DNA of 64,000 bases from Xanthobacteraceae bacterium (GCA_019454205.1 CP075369.1:1674001-1738000), one strand, 5' to 3'. Counted from the stretch's first letter, positions 51,200 through 59,993 are shown. The notes: a model not told the origin generated them from the sequence alone. Made by a program: numbers and translations.

Positions 51200-51234
51200 T
51201 CCGCCCGTAGCCACGCGCTACGGGCGGATTTTTT
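51200..51234 (+). terminator. intrinsic terminator after the dioxygenase
   Basis: A perfect 11-bp stem TCCGCCCGTAG / CTACGGGCGGA with a 7-nt loop, then TTTTTTG. It also lies at the 3' side of the convergent SDR gene. Confidence 0.93.
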
Positions 51235-51238
51235 GTTT

Positions 51239-51991
51239 TCACGCAGCCTTGTTCAGTTTCGCCAGCGCGACGGCATCCGCGCCCGCAGGGAAATGAAGCT
51301 GCATGCTGCTGTCGTTCGCTGCACGCCAGACCGCTTCCGCAACATCCGACTCCCTCGTCACCATCGCGGGCCGCGCGAAGGCTGCGAGAACCGGATCGGC
51401 GAACGGCTTGTACGGCGCGGGAATGACGTCCTCGATGTTGAAACCGGCATTCTGCGTGAATCTCGTCGTTGGGCCGTAGCCCGGCTCGACCAGCTTCGCC
51501 CGTACATTGAAGGCTTGCAGCTCCAGCGCCAACGAGCCTGTGAAACCCTCGATCGCCTGCTTGCTGGCGGTGTAAACGGAGGCGAGCGGCATCGCGGTCA
51601 GCGTCACGCTCGACGTCACGTTGACGATGACGCCGGATTTGCGCGCCCGCATCTGCGGGATGACGGCCTGCGTCATCGCAATCGTGCCGAAGGTGTTGGT
51701 CTCGAAGATCTCCCGCGCCTTCTCCATCGACGTCGCTTCCAGCGCGCCGACGAAGCCGATGCCGGCATTGTTGACGAGGGCGTCGATGGGGCCGCTCGCC
51801 GCGAGCACGGCCTCGATGCTTTCGGCCTTCGTGATGTCGAGCGGCAGCACACGAAGCCGTTCCGACTTCGGCAGCAGCCCCTCGCGGGGCGTGCGCATGG
51901 TGGCGATCACGTTCCAGCCCTGCGCGTGGAAGTGACGGGCGGTCTCAAGGCCGTAGCCGGACGAGCAGCCGGTAATCAGGATGGTTTTCAT
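51239..51991 (-). CDS. short-chain dehydrogenase/reductase (SDR)
   Basis: A 250-residue classical SDR. It shows the cofactor motif TGCSSGYG, LVNNAGIGFVGAL, the catalytic serine (VTSSVTLTA) and Y-T-A-S-K. No substrate is implied. AAGGAG is seven bases before ATG 51991. It is divergent from an AraC-family regulator gene, a common control arrangement, so it is a likely target of that regulator. Confidence 0.93.
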   Translation of the reverse strand: MKTILITGCSSGYGLETARHFHAQGWNVIATMRTPREGLLPKSERLRVLPLDITKAESIEAVLAASGPIDALVNNAGIGFVGALEATSMEKAREIFETNTFGTIAMTQAVIPQMRARKSGVIVNVTSSVTLTAMPLASVYTASKQAIEGFTGSLALELQAFNVRAKLVEPGYGPTTRFTQNAGFNIEDVIPAPYKPFADPVLAAFARPAMVTRESDVAEAVWRAANDSSMQLHFPAGADAVALAKLNKAA

Positions 51992-52091
51992 GGCAAATCT
52001 CCTTGTCGGGGTTGACTTGCCGCCTTGATACCGGCCAAAAATCGGACTATCTACGATCAATAATCCATATTTGATTTGAAATAGTACAGAA

Positions 52092-52991
52092 ATGGCCGAC
52101 CCTCTCTCGGAAGTCATTTCCCTCCTGAAGCCGCGCGCCGTCTTTACGAAAGGCATCAGCGGCGCAGGCCGCTGGGCCGTGCGTTATGCGGAGTTCGGCC
52201 ATCCGGGCTTCTGCACGGTGATCGAGGGAAACTGCCGCCTCGCCGTCGATGGCGAAGAGCCGGTCACGCTTGCAGCCGGCGACTTCGTGCTGCTGCCGAA
52301 GACGCCGGGCTTCACCATGTCGAGCCTCGAACCGGGCAAGCCTGTCTTCATCGATCCGAATGCGGCAATGGCAACCGCGGGAGAAGTCCGTCACGGCAAA
52401 CAGGATGGCCCGCCGAATGCGCGCCTGCTCGGCGGCTACTTCATGTTCGAGGCGATGGATACCGGGTTGCTGGTCTCGCTGCTCCCGCGGCAGATTCATG
52501 TGCGCGGCGCGGAGCGGCTTTCGCTGCTGGTGAAACTCGTTGCCGATGAAGCGTACCGGCAGGAAGCTGGACGCGATCTTGCGCTCGCGCGTCTGGTCGA
52601 GGTGCTGCTGATCGAAGCGCTGCGCTCGACACAAGATACCAGCGCGCCACCAGGCCTGCTTCGTGGTCTCAGAGATGCGCGGCTTGCGGAAGCGATCCGC
52701 GAAATGCATCGCGATCCTTCGCATGGGTGGAGCGTGGAGGAACTGGCCGGCAAGGCCGCCCTCTCCCGCTCCGGTTTTTTCGACCGTTTCTCGAAACAGG
52801 TCGGCGTGCCGCCGATGGAATATCTGCTGGGCTGGCGCATGGCGCTCGCGAAAGATCTTCTGCGCAACGAAGACATCTCGCTGGCCGAAGTCGCCGAGCG
52901 CGTCGGTTACGGCTCGGCGAGCACCTTCAGCACTGCCTTCAGCAAGCATGTCGGCACGCCGCCGGGACGTTACGCACGCGCAGCGGCGTAA
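52092..52991 (+). CDS. AraC family transcriptional regulator with cupin-like N-terminus
   Basis: A 299-residue regulator. The N-terminal cupin-type sensor (AraC_N-like) contains FCTVIEGNCRLAVDGEEPVT and VLLPKTPGFTM. Two C-terminal helix-turn-helix motifs follow: LAGKAALSRSGFFDRFSKQV, then AEVAERVGYGSASTFSTAFS with HVGTPPGRYARA. It is divergent from the SDR gene across 100 bp. An ATCAA/TTGAT inverted repeat is visible in the gap. The inducer is unknown. Confidence 0.92.
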   Translation: MADPLSEVISLLKPRAVFTKGISGAGRWAVRYAEFGHPGFCTVIEGNCRLAVDGEEPVTLAAGDFVLLPKTPGFTMSSLEPGKPVFIDPNAAMATAGEVRHGKQDGPPNARLLGGYFMFEAMDTGLLVSLLPRQIHVRGAERLSLLVKLVADEAYRQEAGRDLALARLVEVLLIEALRSTQDTSAPPGLLRGLRDARLAEAIREMHRDPSHGWSVEELAGKAALSRSGFFDRFSKQVGVPPMEYLLGWRMALAKDLLRNEDISLAEVAERVGYGSASTFSTAFSKHVGTPPGRYARAAA

Positions 52992-53025
52992 ACGATAGGC
53001 ACGAAGCCGCAGCAGCGTTCGCGGC

Positions 53026-54108
53026 TCAAGGGACGATGGTCGTAAAGAGATAGACCGCGAAGATCACAAGGTGGACGACGCCCTGTAGCACCGTGGTACG
53101 CCCTGTGCCGAGCGACAGCGTTGCGACCAGAAGCGTCAGCGCCAGCAGCACCATGCCCTTTTGGTCGAGACCCAGCACCAGCGTCATGCCGCTCGAAAGC
53201 GCGACCAGCACCACGACCGGGATCGTAAGCCCGATGGTCGCCAGCGCCGAACCGAGCGCAAGGTTCATGCTCGTCTGCAACCTGTTGAGTCTGGCTGCCT
53301 TCAACGCAGCGAGGCTCTCCGGCAACAATACGATGGCCGCAATAATGATACCGACCACCGCTTTGGGCGCACCCGCCGCTGCGACCGTCGCCTCGATGGC
53401 CGGCGACAATGCCTTTGCGAGCAGCACTACCGCGATGAGACACGCGAGCAGGAGAAGCGAACTGATAATTGCCGTCGTCGTGCTCGGTGGCGCCGCGTGC
53501 GCATCTTCGTCACTCGCGGCATCTCCTACCGGCAGGAAATAGTCCCTGTGCCGCACGGTCTGGACGAGGACGAAGCTGCCATAGAGCACAAGCAGCGTGA
53601 TCGCCACGAGGATGAGCTGGCTTGCCGAGTAGACCGGCCCGGTAGTCGTCGTGGTCGTGTTCGGCAGGATCAGCGTCAACACGGCCATGGTCGCAAGCGT
53701 GGCGAGCGCTGCGTTCACGCCATAGCGGCCGAATGCCTGTTCGCCGTGCCGCGAGCCTCCGCTCAGCAGAAATAAGCCGACCATGCCGTTGAGGATGATC
53801 ATGATCGCGGCAAAGATGGTGTCCCGCGCCAGCGCCGCCGCCTCAGGTCCGCCCACGATCATCAACGAGACGATGAGGGAAGCCTCGATCACCGTAACCG
53901 CAAGCGCGAGCACAAGCGTGCCGAACGGCTCGCCAACGCGATGCGCCACGACTTCGGCGTGATGCACGGCAGCCAGCACGCACGCGACCAGTCCGATGGA
54001 GAGCAAAACCAGAAAAAACGAATGCGTGAAAAGAAAGGATGCAGCGAGCAGCAGCCAGCCGATGAGCGGCGCAACCCATGTCGTTGGCGGAATATGATCT
54101 CGAAGCAT
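53026..54108 (-). CDS. chaA: ChaA-type Ca2+(Na+,K+)/H+ antiporter
   Basis: A 360-residue cation/proton exchanger of the CaCA superfamily. The two repeat motifs are visible: GEPFGTLVLALAVTVIEASL (alpha-1) and VGIIIAAIVLLPESLAALKA (alpha-2), with glutamates for cation binding. About eleven membrane segments are separated by an acidic loop after residue 200 (GDAASDEDAHAAPP). It helps pH and cation homeostasis. The start ATG 54108 is accepted. It ends convergently to the AraC gene. Confidence 0.9.
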   Translation of the reverse strand: MLRDHIPPTTWVAPLIGWLLLAASFLFTHSFFLVLLSIGLVACVLAAVHHAEVVAHRVGEPFGTLVLALAVTVIEASLIVSLMIVGGPEAAALARDTIFAAIMIILNGMVGLFLLSGGSRHGEQAFGRYGVNAALATLATMAVLTLILPNTTTTTTGPVYSASQLILVAITLLVLYGSFVLVQTVRHRDYFLPVGDAASDEDAHAAPPSTTTAIISSLLLLACLIAVVLLAKALSPAIEATVAAAGAPKAVVGIIIAAIVLLPESLAALKAARLNRLQTSMNLALGSALATIGLTIPVVVLVALSSGMTLVLGLDQKGMVLLALTLLVATLSLGTGRTTVLQGVVHLVIFAVYLFTTIVP

Positions 54109-54231
54109 TCCTTGCGGCGGACGCGCGCCATCCTCCTTCTCTTGTAAGTATGTCCGCTGTTATGCCTAGCCGTACCTCTTATCGCAAACATGGAACTTTT
54201 CAGGAGCGCCTAAACCCGGTTCCCAAACGCG

Positions 54232-54939
54232 CTATGCATGCGCGATCCATCCCCGCCATGTGAATGCGGCGAAGAACAAGGCTGCGTCCGAAAAACCGGC
54301 GTTGCGCAGAATTTCTTCGTCCTGCGCGGGATCGAATAGGTTCAGGCTGGCCGCAACGGCCGAGCGCGCACTGGCCGCCTGTTCGGGATCGGCGCCGCGC
54401 GTGATGGCGTAAGCGGCGTAGCGCGCCAGCCATTCGTTCTTCGCATCTTGCGGGAAGCTGGAATGCGCCGCCACGAATGGAGCGCCCGGTTTCAAGCGCC
54501 GATGGATTGCTTCCGCGGTACGCCTGCGATCCTCTGCATTGAGAAAATGCAACGTGAGCAGACACACCGCTGCGTCGAACGGCCCTTCCGGCGCGTCGCC
54601 GATATAGCCTTCGATCAGTTCAACGCGATCCATCATCGGGCCAAGCGCTTTCGCAGCAAGATCGAGCATGGGCTTGGCGGGATCGATGCCGGTAAAGGTC
54701 CACCGCGGATGATCGGAAGCCAGCGCTTTCAGTTCCAGTCCGCCACCCGCTCCTAACACCAGCACGCGCGCATCAACCGGCGCGCGTTCAGCCAGCAGCA
54801 CGGATGTCATGGTGTGAAGCGCATCGAAGCCCGGCACGAAGCGGCGCGGCCCTTGCGCGTAGTTGGCTACGGCATTCGCATCGGAAAAGTGATCTAGGAA
54901 ATACTGCGCGCCGTCGGGCGCTTGCTCACGCATGGTCAT
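54232..54939 (-). CDS. class I SAM-dependent methyltransferase
   Basis: A 235-residue methyltransferase. Motif I is VLVLGAGGGLELKAL, with an acidic residue in FTGIDPAKPMLDLA binding the ribose, and a later FDAAVCLLTLHFLNAEDRRR with KPGAPFVAAH. It resembles the UbiE/Tam-like methyltransferase fold. ATG 54939 (GGAG seven bases upstream) starts inside the Rrf2 gene, so the two overlap by 14 bp. ATG 54933 is the alternative. Substrate unknown. Confidence 0.87.
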   Translation of the reverse strand: MTMREQAPDGAQYFLDHFSDANAVANYAQGPRRFVPGFDALHTMTSVLLAERAPVDARVLVLGAGGGLELKALASDHPRWTFTGIDPAKPMLDLAAKALGPMMDRVELIEGYIGDAPEGPFDAAVCLLTLHFLNAEDRRRTAEAIHRRLKPGAPFVAAHSSFPQDAKNEWLARYAAYAITRGADPEQAASARSAVAASLNLFDPAQDEEILRNAGFSDAALFFAAFTWRGWIAHA

Positions 54940-55378
54940 GCTGCTTCTCCGGATGGCGCGCGAGCCGTACATGGAAGTCGTTGCTCAATGCCTGCAAGGT
55001 GACTTCGCCGAAACGCGCCAGCAGCAGGGCCTCCGCATCGCGAAAAGCATCGTCGAGCGCAGCGTTCACCGCCAGCTCGACCAGGCATTGCGGCTTCTCG
55101 TTGCGGTTGCCGATCGCGAGCAGCGAAGATCCGCCTAAAGCTTCATGGATGTCGCGCAGCGTCACCCGCGAGAAATCGCATTGCAGCGACCAGCCACCGC
55201 CATGCCCTTTCTCCGACCGCACGTATCCCTGCTCGCGCAAGCTGCCCATCACGCGGCGAACGACGACGGGATTGGTCTGCATGGCGCGGGCAAGGGTTTC
55301 GGAAGTAACCGGCCCGCGGCTCTCGGCCATGTGGAGCAGGACGTGAAGAATTCCGGACAGGCGGCTATCTCGTATCAT
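54926..55378 (-). CDS. Rrf2 family transcriptional regulator
   Basis: A 150-residue winged-helix regulator (SRLSGILHVLLHMAESRGPV, ETLARAMQTNPVVVRRVMGS). The GHGGGWSLQCDFSRVTL block is the family hinge. IscR/NsrR proteins bind an Fe-S cluster with three cysteines in the next segment. Only one cysteine is there (PQCLVE), so an Fe-S cluster is unlikely; redox or ligand sensing by other means is possible. It is followed by, and overlaps, a methyltransferase gene. Confidence 0.9.
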   Translation of the reverse strand: MIRDSRLSGILHVLLHMAESRGPVTSETLARAMQTNPVVVRRVMGSLREQGYVRSEKGHGGGWSLQCDFSRVTLRDIHEALGGSSLLAIGNRNEKPQCLVELAVNAALDDAFRDAEALLLARFGEVTLQALSNDFHVRLARHPEKQHDHA

Positions 55379-55397
55379 GTAACTTCATATATTACGT
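55377..55397. promoter_or_regulatory. candidate Rrf2 operator
   Basis: ATGTAA-N9-TTACGT is an imperfect inverted repeat overlapping the Rrf2 start codon. Rrf2-family repressors bind such AT-rich dyads and autoregulate, and the adjacent gene pair supports it. Only five of six arm positions match. Confidence 0.5.
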
Positions 55398-55582
55398 GAT
55401 TATGCGTACCACAACCTTTCATTCCTGCAACACTCAACCCAAATACACATAATAATACTGTTTAATAAAGCCATATGTAGCAATCTTCTGTAAATCTCCC
55501 TATATGCCGGGAACCCCTCCCGTGCGCCCGGCTTTACGCCCCGAGGGACCGGATTTCAGAAAGCTGACAAAGGAGACCAGTC

Positions 55583-56242
55583 ATGGCCGTTACCATTGGC
55601 GACAAGGCGCCGGATTTCGAGGCCCAGACCACCGAAGGCAAAATCAAATTCCACGACTGGATCGGCGACAAATGGGCCGTGCTGTTCTCGCACCCCAAGG
55701 ACTTCACGCCGGTCTGCACCACCGAGCTTGGCCGCATGGCGAAGCTGAAACCCGAATTCGACAAGCGCAACACCAAGATCATCGGCCTCTCGGTCGATCC
55801 AGTCGACCGCCACGCCGACTGGGCGAAGGACATCGAGGAAACCCAAGGCGTGAAGCCGAACTTCCCGATGATCGGCGACACCGACCTCTCGATCTCGAAG
55901 GCATGGGGCATGCTGCCCGGCAACGCGGGCGACACTTCGGAAGGCCGCACCGCTGCGACCAACCAGACCGTGCGCAACGTCTACATCATCGGCCCCGACA
56001 AGCAGATCAAGCTGATGATCGCCTACCCCATGACCACGGGCCGCAACTTCGACGAGGTGCTGCGCGTGCTGGACTCGCTCCAGCTCACCGCGAAGCACAA
56101 GGTCGCGACGCCGGTGGACTGGAAGCACGGCGACGACGTCATCATTGCCGGCTCGGTCACCGACGACGACGCGAAGAAGACCTATCCGAACGGCTGGAAA
56201 TCGCCGAAGCCGTATATCCGCATCGTGCCGCAGCCGAAATAA
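55583..56242 (+). CDS. 1-Cys peroxiredoxin (Prx6-type)
   Basis: A 219-residue peroxiredoxin that reduces hydrogen peroxide and alkyl peroxides with a thiol reductant. The peroxidatic cysteine is C45 in SHPKDFTPVCTTE with the activating threonine T42; the length and C-terminal domain are those of Prx6 proteins (1-Cys). AAAGGAG precedes ATG 55583. It is divergent from the Rrf2 gene, with a 204-bp AT-rich gap (about 55,440-55,500) that holds no gene I can support. It ends at a strong terminator. Confidence 0.95.
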   Translation: MAVTIGDKAPDFEAQTTEGKIKFHDWIGDKWAVLFSHPKDFTPVCTTELGRMAKLKPEFDKRNTKIIGLSVDPVDRHADWAKDIEETQGVKPNFPMIGDTDLSISKAWGMLPGNAGDTSEGRTAATNQTVRNVYIIGPDKQIKLMIAYPMTTGRNFDEVLRVLDSLQLTAKHKVATPVDWKHGDDVIIAGSVTDDDAKKTYPNGWKSPKPYIRIVPQPK

Positions 56243-56264
56243 CGCACGCGCAATCGCGAAACAA

Positions 56265-56292
56265 AAAGGGCGCAGCTTCTGCTGCGCCCTTT
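56265..56292. terminator. bidirectional intrinsic terminator
   Basis: A perfect 12-bp stem AAAGGGCGCAGC / GCTGCGCCCTTT with a 4-nt loop between the convergent peroxiredoxin and JmjC-cupin genes. Confidence 0.93.
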
Positions 56293-56317
56293 CTCTTACG
56301 GCGATCCCTACGAAGGA

Positions 56318-57274
56318 TTACGCCGCTTCTTTAGCCTTGTCCGCCTGCTTCTTGTTGTCGTTGTAATAGTAGTTCGCATCCTTGCCGAGCACGAGGCGGC
56401 GCAGCACGCGGCGCATGCCCTCGCTCTTGCGAAGCGGCGACACCACTGCCTGCACGGTTCGCATGGCGGCGAGTTTGAGCGCATCAATCGCAGGGTGCGC
56501 GTCTGGCGCAGCCTGCGGCAGGCCCATGCCGCGCAGGAACGAGTTGAAGACGTAAAGGTCGTTGCGGCGGCGAACGGCCTTGGTCTTCCATGTAATCGCC
56601 AGCGAGATCGAGTGATTGTTCGCAGTGCGCACCCAGTGCGGCCACTGGTACGGTACGAATACGCCGTCGCCGGGGAAAAGCTGGTGCGCGACGCCCTTCG
56701 CGTCGAACCTCGGATCGTACTTGATGTTGCGATGCTTGGTAGCCGAGGATTCCAGTTCCTCCACCGTCGCAATCGAATGATCGCGGTTGTCGTAGACGTG
56801 GAAGAATTTCTCGCCGTGGATCTGCACGAAGAAATTGTCTTCCGCGTCGGTATGGAACGGCGTGGTGGAATTCGGCGACGACACGAACAGGAAGCCCTCG
56901 ATGTCCTCGAAGCCGGCTTCATCCAGCGAAGCGAAACCCCTCGCCTTCGCGACCGAGAGCAGCGCCTGTTCCAGAATGTTGCGATACGCGGGATGCACGT
57001 CCACGCGCTTCAGCACCATCCACGCGCCGGCCGTCTCGATGCTCTTCACGACCTCTTCCGGCGGCAGGTCGATGGCCTGCACCTTCTTCGGGTCCTGTCC
57101 GATCTCGGCCTTGCCGGAGCTGTATTCGATCTGGTCGCGCGGCAATTCACGCACCAGCTTTACGATTTCCGGCAACGTGAGCAGCGGATTGCCGACCAGT
57201 TCGTGCTTGATGCGGAACGGAAGGTTCGGAAATTCCGCGAAGGCTTTCGGGTCAGCGGGCTGAACCATGCTCAT
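56318..57274 (-). CDS. cupin-like (JmjC/Cupin_8-type) protein
   Basis: A 318-residue protein with a JmjC-like cupin. HTDAEDNFFVQIHGEKFFH supplies the H-x-D metal pair (F-H-T-D), PGDGVFVPYQWPHWVRT the second histidine, and a lysine/arginine-rich tail follows. Related proteins are Fe(II)/2-oxoglutarate oxygenases acting on proteins or small molecules. ATG 57274 overlaps the upstream GNAT stop as ATGA, so the pair is translationally coupled. The substrate is unknown. Confidence 0.8.
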   Translation of the reverse strand: MSMVQPADPKAFAEFPNLPFRIKHELVGNPLLTLPEIVKLVRELPRDQIEYSSGKAEIGQDPKKVQAIDLPPEEVVKSIETAGAWMVLKRVDVHPAYRNILEQALLSVAKARGFASLDEAGFEDIEGFLFVSSPNSTTPFHTDAEDNFFVQIHGEKFFHVYDNRDHSIATVEELESSATKHRNIKYDPRFDAKGVAHQLFPGDGVFVPYQWPHWVRTANNHSISLAITWKTKAVRRRNDLYVFNSFLRGMGLPQAAPDAHPAIDALKLAAMRTVQAVVSPLRKSEGMRRVLRRLVLGKDANYYYNDNKKQADKAKEAA

Positions 57275-58506
57275 GACGACTTCTCCCTGAAGGCGCGATA
57301 GCGATGCACAATGCGGCGCGCTCCTTCGCGCAAGGTTCGCCGCAAAAGAATGGAAAGACGGATCGGAATGGTGCCGCCGGAAAGCGGCAGCAGCGTCTCG
57401 GTCAGCACCAGCCGCTTCTTCCAGATGTGATTGATCATCGGATGATCGGCGGACGCGGTGGAATCGACTTCCGTAACCGCATTGTCGGCGCAGAAGTGCC
57501 GGGTCAGTTCCAGCGTGAGCTGCACGCCGGGCGAACACTTCGCCAGCCGCTCGTCATGCGTCACTTTATAGAAGTAGGCGCGCGCACCGTGGCGCAAGGC
57601 GAGGCCCGCCGCGAGGACTTCCTTGCCGCGCATAAGCCGCGCGACGAAGAAACGATCCTGTGCCGAAAGCTTCGCCGCCGCGCTCTCGATAAACTCCCTG
57701 TCGCCTTCATGCGCGCCGAGCGCGGTGCCGCGCTTGCCCTTCCAACCTGCGGCTTCGAGCGCAAGGAAATCGTTCAGCGCATCCGTCAGTTCGGCGGGCT
57801 GGTTTACGGAGAACTGAACCTCGCCGTCGTCGTTCAGGCGATTGCGCTGCCGGCGCAGCTCCTTGAGTTTTTTCGAGCCGAGCGCTTCTTGCAGCATCGC
57901 TTCCGGATCGGCGGTCGCGTCGAGCAGCGCCCGTTCTTCCGTATGCAGCGTAACGGGAGAGCGCTTCTGCGATGCCAGAGCATCGCGGAATGCGCGGGCT
58001 GCCGCGCCTTCGCCGGTGAGATACGGCAGCAGCAGCGCCTTCGCACCCGCCTGCCTTGCGGCGGCGAGCAGTCCCTGCGCCGCGCGCAAGGCCTCGTCGC
58101 AGTCCAGCAGCGGCACCGAAAGCGGCACATACCCCTGCCACGCAACGAGGACCGGGAGCGGCAACTTCAATGCACGCCACGCGGAGACCACCGGCAACAT
58201 GCCGATCAGGCGGTTCTTCGCAGGAGAATCCCATGCGAGCAGCGCCTGCGCACCGCGATGGCCGCGCGCATGTTCATGCACAGCCAGCGCCCATTCGGGC
58301 GAATAAAACGGATTGGGTTCGGCCGCGCGCGCGAACAGCATGCTCCACGCAGCGACCGGAACCGCATCGAGCGCGACCAGTTCAGAGGCGCGCGCCGTCA
58401 CGCCCGCGCGTTCATGCGCTGCCGCTGGCAGAAAACCGAGTGCCGCCTGTGTATCGCTCAAGGACAGTCGCTTCCCGGAGCCGCGTTCCCCGTCCCGCCC
58501 CGGCAC
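57271..58506 (-). CDS. GNAT/FemAB-like acyltransferase (CelD type)
   Basis: A 411-residue protein with a duplicated GNAT fold (COG5653-type, cellulose/exopolysaccharide-linked acyltransferase family). Signature regions are LLDATADPEAMLQEALGSKK with LKELRRQRNRL, FFVARLMRGKEVLAAGLALR, and the ending ADHPMINHIWKKRLVLTE. The start is uncertain: GTG 58506 (chosen) has no ribosome site, and TTG 58461 is an alternative. The JmjC-cupin gene is coupled downstream. The acyl donor and acceptor are unknown. Confidence 0.8.
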   Translation of the reverse strand: MPGRDGERGSGKRLSLSDTQAALGFLPAAAHERAGVTARASELVALDAVPVAAWSMLFARAAEPNPFYSPEWALAVHEHARGHRGAQALLAWDSPAKNRLIGMLPVVSAWRALKLPLPVLVAWQGYVPLSVPLLDCDEALRAAQGLLAAARQAGAKALLLPYLTGEGAAARAFRDALASQKRSPVTLHTEERALLDATADPEAMLQEALGSKKLKELRRQRNRLNDDGEVQFSVNQPAELTDALNDFLALEAAGWKGKRGTALGAHEGDREFIESAAAKLSAQDRFFVARLMRGKEVLAAGLALRHGARAYFYKVTHDERLAKCSPGVQLTLELTRHFCADNAVTEVDSTASADHPMINHIWKKRLVLTETLLPLSGGTIPIRLSILLRRTLREGARRIVHRYRAFREKSS

Positions 58507-58821
58507 AGCTTGCGGCTGCTTGAGACGGAAAACGCGGGAAATGCGCGAGTCCCTAGTGAACCTGTTTCGGGAAGCTGCAAATTGGCTGCCGTGTTCTCTG
58601 CGCGAGAACCGCCGCCCGTCCGCCGCATCCCTCTTCTTTTTGTTGCGCGCAAACTAGCGCGCCGCGCTTAAGGAACCGTTCGGCGGAGAGCATAAAGCCG
58701 CTTAAGACAACGATGCCGCACGCCACCGTGGTGAATCTTTTGTGAAAGGGATTGCTACAATTTTTGCGGTTGCGCCCGCGCACGGCTACACTTGCTGCAA
58801 GAAAGAAGAAGGAGAATCCAG
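58507..58821. other. 315-bp intergenic region, divergent promoters
   Basis: No gene can be supported. The region separates the divergent GNAT/JmjC operon and the formaldehyde dehydrogenase gene. Near its right end is a sigma-70-like promoter for the latter: TTGCGG (58764-58769), 17-bp spacer, TACACT (58787-58792). Apparent small open frames here lack ribosome sites and coding bias. Confidence 0.6.
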
Positions 58822-59949
58822 ATGGATGTGCGTGCCGCCGTCGCCGTAGCTGCCGGAAAACCGCTCGAAGTCACCACCGTTCAGCTCGAAGGGCCGAAGG
58901 CCGGCGAAGTGCTGGTCGAAATCAAGGCGACCGGCATCTGCCACACCGACGAGTTCACGCTCTCCGGCGCGGACCCGGAGGGAATCTTTCCCGCCATTCT
59001 TGGCCACGAAGGTGCGGGCATCGTGGTCGATGTCGGTCCCGGCGTTGCCAGCGTGAAGAAAGGCGATCACGTCATTCCGCTCTACACACCGGAATGCCGC
59101 CAGTGCCCTTCCTGCCTGTCGCGCAAAACCAATCTCTGCACCGCGATCCGTGCGACGCAGGGACTGGGCCTGATGCCGGACGGCACCTCGCGCTTCTCCA
59201 TCGGCGGCAAGAAGCTGCATCACTACATGGGCACTTCCACCTTCGCGAATTATACGGTGCTGCCCGAGATCGCCGTCGCGAAGGTCCGCGAGGACGCGCC
59301 CTTCGACAAGATTTGCTACATCGGCTGCGGCGTCACCACCGGCGTCGGCGCGGTGCTGAACACGGCGAAGGTCACGCCCGGCGCGAAAGCGGTGGTGTTC
59401 GGACTCGGCGGCATCGGCCTCAACGTCATTCAGGGTCTGCGGCTCGCGGGCGCCGACATGATCATCGGCGTCGACCTCAACCCGGACCGCAAGGCATGGG
59501 GCGAAAAATTCGGCATGACGCATTTCGTCAACGCGAAGGAAGCCGGGAAAGACCTTGTCCCCCATCTCGTCAACATGACGAAAACTCCCGCAGACCAGAT
59601 CGGCGGCGCCGACTACACCTTCGACTGCACCGGCAATGTCACCGTGATGCGGCAGGCGCTCGAAGCGTGTCACCGCGGCTGGGGCGAAAGCATCGTGATC
59701 GGCGTAGCGCCCGCCGGCGCGGAAATCTCTACGCGTCCGTTCCAGCTCGTCACCGGCCGCGTCTGGAAAGGCACCGCATTCGGCGGCGCGAGGGGCCGCA
59801 CCGATGTCCCGAAGATCGTGGACTGGTACATGGAAGGCAAAATCCAGATCGACCCCATGATCACCCACACCATGCCGCTCGAAGACATCAACAAGGGCTT
59901 CGACCTCATGCACGAAGGCAAGTCGATCCGCAGCGTCGTGTTGTTCTAG
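58822..59949 (+). CDS. adhC: S-(hydroxymethyl)glutathione dehydrogenase / class III alcohol dehydrogenase
   Basis: A 375-residue zinc alcohol dehydrogenase of class III (AdhC/FrmA/FlhA) that oxidises the formaldehyde-glutathione adduct. Catalytic-zinc residues include C and H in ATGICHTDEFTLSG and GHEGAG; the structural zinc is held by four cysteines in PECRQCPSCLSRKTNLC. The NAD fold motif is GLGGIGLNVIQG. AAGGAG precedes ATG 58822; the open frame before it is not natural. GSH-linked aldehyde detoxification fits the GSTs and aldo/keto reductase in the window. Confidence 0.95.
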   Translation: MDVRAAVAVAAGKPLEVTTVQLEGPKAGEVLVEIKATGICHTDEFTLSGADPEGIFPAILGHEGAGIVVDVGPGVASVKKGDHVIPLYTPECRQCPSCLSRKTNLCTAIRATQGLGLMPDGTSRFSIGGKKLHHYMGTSTFANYTVLPEIAVAKVREDAPFDKICYIGCGVTTGVGAVLNTAKVTPGAKAVVFGLGGIGLNVIQGLRLAGADMIIGVDLNPDRKAWGEKFGMTHFVNAKEAGKDLVPHLVNMTKTPADQIGGADYTFDCTGNVTVMRQALEACHRGWGESIVIGVAPAGAEISTRPFQLVTGRVWKGTAFGGARGRTDVPKIVDWYMEGKIQIDPMITHTMPLEDINKGFDLMHEGKSIRSVVLF

Positions 59950-59954
59950 GAGAT

Positions 59955-59993
59955 AAGCCGCGCCGCCTCAGGTTGCCGCGGACGGCGCGGCTT
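59955..59993 (+). terminator. terminator-like hairpin overlapping the EamA 3' end
   Basis: A perfect 11-bp inverted repeat AAGCCGCGCCG / CGGCGCGGCTT with a 17-nt loop, beginning 6 bp past the adhC stop. The right half lies inside the last codons of the convergent EamA gene. The T run is short (CTTTCC). Confidence 0.6.

Noticed and set aside
51992..52091. ATCAA/TTGAT inverted repeat between the SDR and AraC genes.
   Set aside because: Five-base arms with a 10-bp centre in AT-rich sequence are common by chance. It is mentioned in the AraC entry but not annotated as an operator.
58553..58783. A 76-codon minus-strand frame in the 315-bp gap upstream of adhC.
   Set aside because: No ribosome site, no coding bias, and its sequence overlaps the adhC promoter. 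I treat the gap as regulatory.
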